This document shows positions 13,758-15,718 of a DNA stretch of 15,718 nucleotides, piece by piece. The stretch's first letter is position 1. Each line of letters begins with the position of its first letter. Under the pieces are notes generated by a model. It ran no database searches and was not told the DNA's origin. It saw nothing but the letters and a program-made list of their open reading frames with translations. The DNA comes from Helicobacteraceae bacterium (GTDB taxonomy: Bacteria; Campylobacterota; Campylobacteria; Campylobacterales; Sulfurimonadaceae), in assembly GCA_027061425.1 (NCBI GenBank), contig JALSUN010000106.1, positions 18,929-34,646 of the forward strand, given 5' to 3'. Made by a program: the position numbers and the translations under genes.

Positions 13758-14103
13758 GTACATTGAAAATTTCGAAGCTGCACAAGTAGCATCAAAAGAA
13801 ATTCCTCAGTTCCGTGCTGGTGATACTCTACGTCTTGCAGTTACTATTAAAGAGGGCGACAAGACACGTACTCAGAACTACGAGGGTGTATGTATTGCTA
13901 AACGCGGTCAGGGAACTGGTCAAACTATTACAGTACGTAAAATCGGCGCTAATGGCGTTGGTATTGAGCGTATTTTCCCACTTTACACTGACTCTATCAG
14001 TGAAATCAAAGTACTTCGTCGCGGTCGCGTTCGTCGTGCTAAACTTTTCTACCTTCGTGATCTTGCAGGTAAAAAAGCACGTATTAAAGAGCTACGCAAG
14101 TAG
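13747..14103 (+). CDS. rplS: 50S ribosomal protein L19
   Basis: A 118-residue L19, located at the 30S-50S interface. Diagnostic stretches are FRAGDTLRLAVTIKEGDKTR (23-42), QNYEGVCIAKRGQG (43-56) and FYLRDLAGKKARIKELR near the C-terminus. AAGGA (13736-13740) inside trmD is 6 nt before the ATG, so rplS has its own good site despite the 11-nt overlap. It ends the block and is followed at once by a terminator. Confidence 0.98.
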   Translation: MRNKYIENFEAAQVASKEIPQFRAGDTLRLAVTIKEGDKTRTQNYEGVCIAKRGQGTGQTITVRKIGANGVGIERIFPLYTDSISEIKVLRRGRVRRAKLFYLRDLAGKKARIKELRK

Positions 14104-14113
14104 TCCTCTTCTG

Positions 14114-14140
14114 AACTGCCTTCGGGCAGTTTTTTCTTCT
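14114..14140 (+). terminator. Rho-independent terminator of the rpsP-rplS operon
   Basis: AACTGCC (14114-14120), TTCG loop, GGCAGTT (14125-14131), then TTTTTCTTCT. A perfect 7-bp stem closed by a stable UUCG tetraloop, 10 nt after the rplS stop: the clearest terminator in the window. Confidence 0.92.
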
Positions 14141-14185
14141 CTTTATAAAACCCCTTTAAATTACCTTTCTTTAAACTTTTCTTAG

Positions 14186-14262
14186 TATAATTATCTACTT
14201 ATTTTAACCTCTATTTTGTTACCACATTGTAACGCTGGTTTATTATACTTTCGCAAAAAGGA
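14186..14262 (+). promoter_or_regulatory. Promoter region and ribosome binding site of the M20 peptidase gene
   Basis: Two candidate -10 boxes: TATAAT at 14186-14191 and TATACT at 14244-14249, the latter in the TTATACTTTCG context also seen before the TPR gene. AAGGA at 14258-14262 is 5 nt before the GTG start and supports it. If the second box is used the leader is only about 12 nt. Confidence 0.5.
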
Positions 14263-14267
14263 ACGCT

Positions 14268-15374
14268 GTGTCATACCTACTTGATCTTAAAAAAGTTGTC
14301 GATGTTAACTCATTTACAAAAAACAAAGCTGGTGTGGACAAAGTTGGTCTAATCTTTGATGGTTGGTTGTCTGACCTTGGGTTTAGTGTGGAGGTATATC
14401 AACGTGAACTTATTGGTGAACACCGTCATTATACTTCTACTAAAAAAGAGGGTAAAAAACTTCTTCTTTTGGGACATATAGACACTGTTTTTCCAGAAGG
14501 AAAGTTTGAATCTTTTAGTGAAGATGAGACTTGGGTCTATGGCCCTGGAGTTTGTGACATGAAAGGGGGCAATATTGTTGCCCTGGAAGCGTTACGTCAA
14601 CTCAAAGCAGATGGTGTTGAAATTTCTAATGTAGACATCTTGTTTGTGAGTGATGAAGAGACGGGCAGTGATGACTCTAAACTCCTCACGGCCAAGTTGG
14701 CTTTTGATTATGATTACTGCCTCGTTTATGAAGCTGCTGGAGAACATGGCGAAGTGGTGACAGGTCGTAAAGGTGTGGGTACATTTTTTGTGGACATCAC
14801 TGGGGTGGCAAAACATGCTGGAAATTTCTATGCTGATGGTGTAGATGCAAATCTTGAAGCTGCCCTTAAACTACAAAAGTTGGTTGCTTTAACGGACCTA
14901 AGTCAAGGAACTACTGTTAACGTAGGAAAGTTTGAAGGGGGTATTGGTGCCAATACCATCTCACCACATGCCCATCTCACATTTGAACTGCGTTACAAGA
15001 CAACAGCAGAACGTGATCGCGTCTTGAGTGCTATTGATGAGATCGTTAGGACCTCATATGTTGCGGGAAGTACGTCAAGTTTAAGTGGTGGAATCCAGCG
15101 TGATGTGATGATGAGTTCTGATGCCTCTTATGGTTTTGTTGCAGACATCGAACGTATCACAGGTATCAAACTGTCAACAGAAGAGCGCGGTGGGGTGAGT
15201 GATGCTAACATTGTGAGTGCTTGTGGTGTGATTACCCTTGATGGTATGGGCCCTTTTGGTGATGGTGACCATACTGTGCATGAACGTGCTAATAAACAGA
15301 GTTTTGACGAGCGTATTGCACTCTCAAAAAGCTTGATTGGGTATTTTATAAAAAATTCTGGGTTTAAGGAGTAG
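14268..15374 (+). CDS. M20 family metallopeptidase, carboxypeptidase G2-like
   Basis: A 368-residue di-zinc peptidase of the M20 family (CPG2/ArgE/DapE clan). Predicted ligands and catalytic residues, in order: His70 with Asp72 in GHIDTVFP, bridging Asp97 in GPGVCDMKGG, catalytic Glu130 and ligand Glu131 in SDEETGS, Glu155 in YEAAGE, and His335 in GDHTVHE. The dimerisation lid (about 168-280) carries GVAKHAG with His183. Family members remove C-terminal amino acids, often glutamate, from peptides or folates; a glutamate carboxypeptidase role is plausible but inferred. No signal peptide is seen, so it is cytoplasmic. The start is GTG. Only 2 nt separate its stop from the ATP-grasp gene, whose ribosome binding site AAGGAG (15366-15371) lies inside its last codons. 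Confidence 0.88.
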   Translation: MSYLLDLKKVVDVNSFTKNKAGVDKVGLIFDGWLSDLGFSVEVYQRELIGEHRHYTSTKKEGKKLLLLGHIDTVFPEGKFESFSEDETWVYGPGVCDMKGGNIVALEALRQLKADGVEISNVDILFVSDEETGSDDSKLLTAKLAFDYDYCLVYEAAGEHGEVVTGRKGVGTFFVDITGVAKHAGNFYADGVDANLEAALKLQKLVALTDLSQGTTVNVGKFEGGIGANTISPHAHLTFELRYKTTAERDRVLSAIDEIVRTSYVAGSTSSLSGGIQRDVMMSSDASYGFVADIERITGIKLSTEERGGVSDANIVSACGVITLDGMGPFGDGDHTVHERANKQSFDERIALSKSLIGYFIKNSGFKE

Positions 15375-15376
15375 GG

Positions 15377-15718
15377 ATGGAAAAAATTGAGTGTGACCGT
15401 ACGGTTGGAATATGGATGTACCAAAACAGTGGTGGTGCAGAGATAGAACAGAAGATCATTCTTAAACTTCTGGAGCGTGGTATTAACTCTGTAACGGGAC
15501 TTGACCTCCGTTTTGCAGAGGGTTCCAAAGACGGCATCTTCTGTAAGGGGATAAACATGACAGAGATGGATGCTTTTTTCTCATATAATGCAGGTGAACA
15601 GACAGTGGCGCAGACCTATATGTATGCGACGTTGAGCGAGTTTATTCCGACACTTAACAACTACAAATCTTTTGCACTCGCGGAAGACAAGTTCCAGTCT
15701 AACATGGTTTTGGCAAAA
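15377..15718 (+). CDS. RimK-like ATP-grasp ligase, N-terminal part (3' end off window)
   Basis: 114 codons are visible from ATG 15377 to the window edge. The N-terminal fold reads as a pre-ATP-grasp domain: GIWMYQNSGGAEIEQKI (11-27), LLERGINSVTGLDLRFAEG (31-49), then FFSYNAGEQTVAQT (67-80). The stretch PTLNNYKSFALAEDKFQSN (91-109) resembles the junction into the ATP-grasp domain of RimK-type amino-acid ligases, where a conserved Asp-Lys (104-105) follows an Asn-Ser-Phe-Ala-like segment. The ATP-grasp core itself is outside the window, so the call rests on the N-terminal domain and on its tight pairing with an M20 peptidase. The exact product is unknown. Confidence 0.55.
   Translation, partial: MEKIECDRTVGIWMYQNSGGAEIEQKIILKLLERGINSVTGLDLRFAEGSKDGIFCKGINMTEMDAFFSYNAGEQTVAQTYMYATLSEFIPTLNNYKSFALAEDKFQSNMVLAK

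Noticed and set aside
1..15718. CRISPR array, tRNA, rRNA, prophage or defence system
   Set aside because: No regularly spaced direct repeats, no tRNA-like cloverleaf and no hallmark genes were seen on reading both strands.

Overview
The window reads as a chromosomal segment of a Campylobacterota (former Epsilonproteobacteria) bacterium, most like a Sulfurimonas/Sulfurovum-type organism. This rests on moderate-to-low GC, extended -10 promoters with poor -35 boxes, and gene order: the run Nif3-like protein / FlgZ-like zinc-ribbon protein / waaA / RluA-family synthase matches, from memory, the HP0959-HP0956 order of Helicobacter pylori. No phage, plasmid, CRISPR, tRNA or rRNA was seen.

Layout. 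(1) Bases 1-3054, minus strand: a TRIC-type channel gene cut by the window edge, a gamma-carbonic-anhydrase-like gene just upstream of it, then polyphosphate kinase (ppk). A 228-bp gap before ppk holds an inverted pair of REP-like palindromes. (2) 3197-8166, plus strand: a membrane-anchored TPR protein overlapping a NYN-LOTUS putative RNase, overlapping a Nif3/DUF34 metalloprotein. A good promoter inside the end of the Nif3 gene, followed by two leader hairpins, probably starts a second unit: flgZ-like, waaA (Kdo transferase) and a pseudouridine synthase. (3) 8286-9545: a membrane protein resembling a hybrid histidine kinase whose catalytic residues are mostly gone. (4) 9637-14103: ffh, then an unusual 1.08-kb gene-free gap, then the compact block rpsP-khpA-rimM-trmD-rplS, with 2-nt gaps or overlaps and a strong terminator after rplS. 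(5) 14268-15718: an M20 carboxypeptidase-G2-like peptidase followed after 2 nt by the start of a RimK-like ATP-grasp ligase, cut by the window edge.

The core genes serve translation and protein targeting (SRP54, S16, KhpA, RimM, TrmD, L19, pseudouridine synthase), lipopolysaccharide synthesis (waaA), flagellar regulation (flgZ) and polyphosphate storage (ppk). The least ordinary material is the ffh-rpsP gap, which contains REP-like debris, a MITE-like inverted repeat and, behind a canonical promoter, about 180 nt able to fold into two mutually exclusive long stem-loops directly before rpsP. Other points of interest are the degenerate hybrid kinase, the peptidase/ligase pair, and a possible Asp-to-Glu change at the TrmD catalytic position. 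All family assignments are from reading motifs; no database search was possible.
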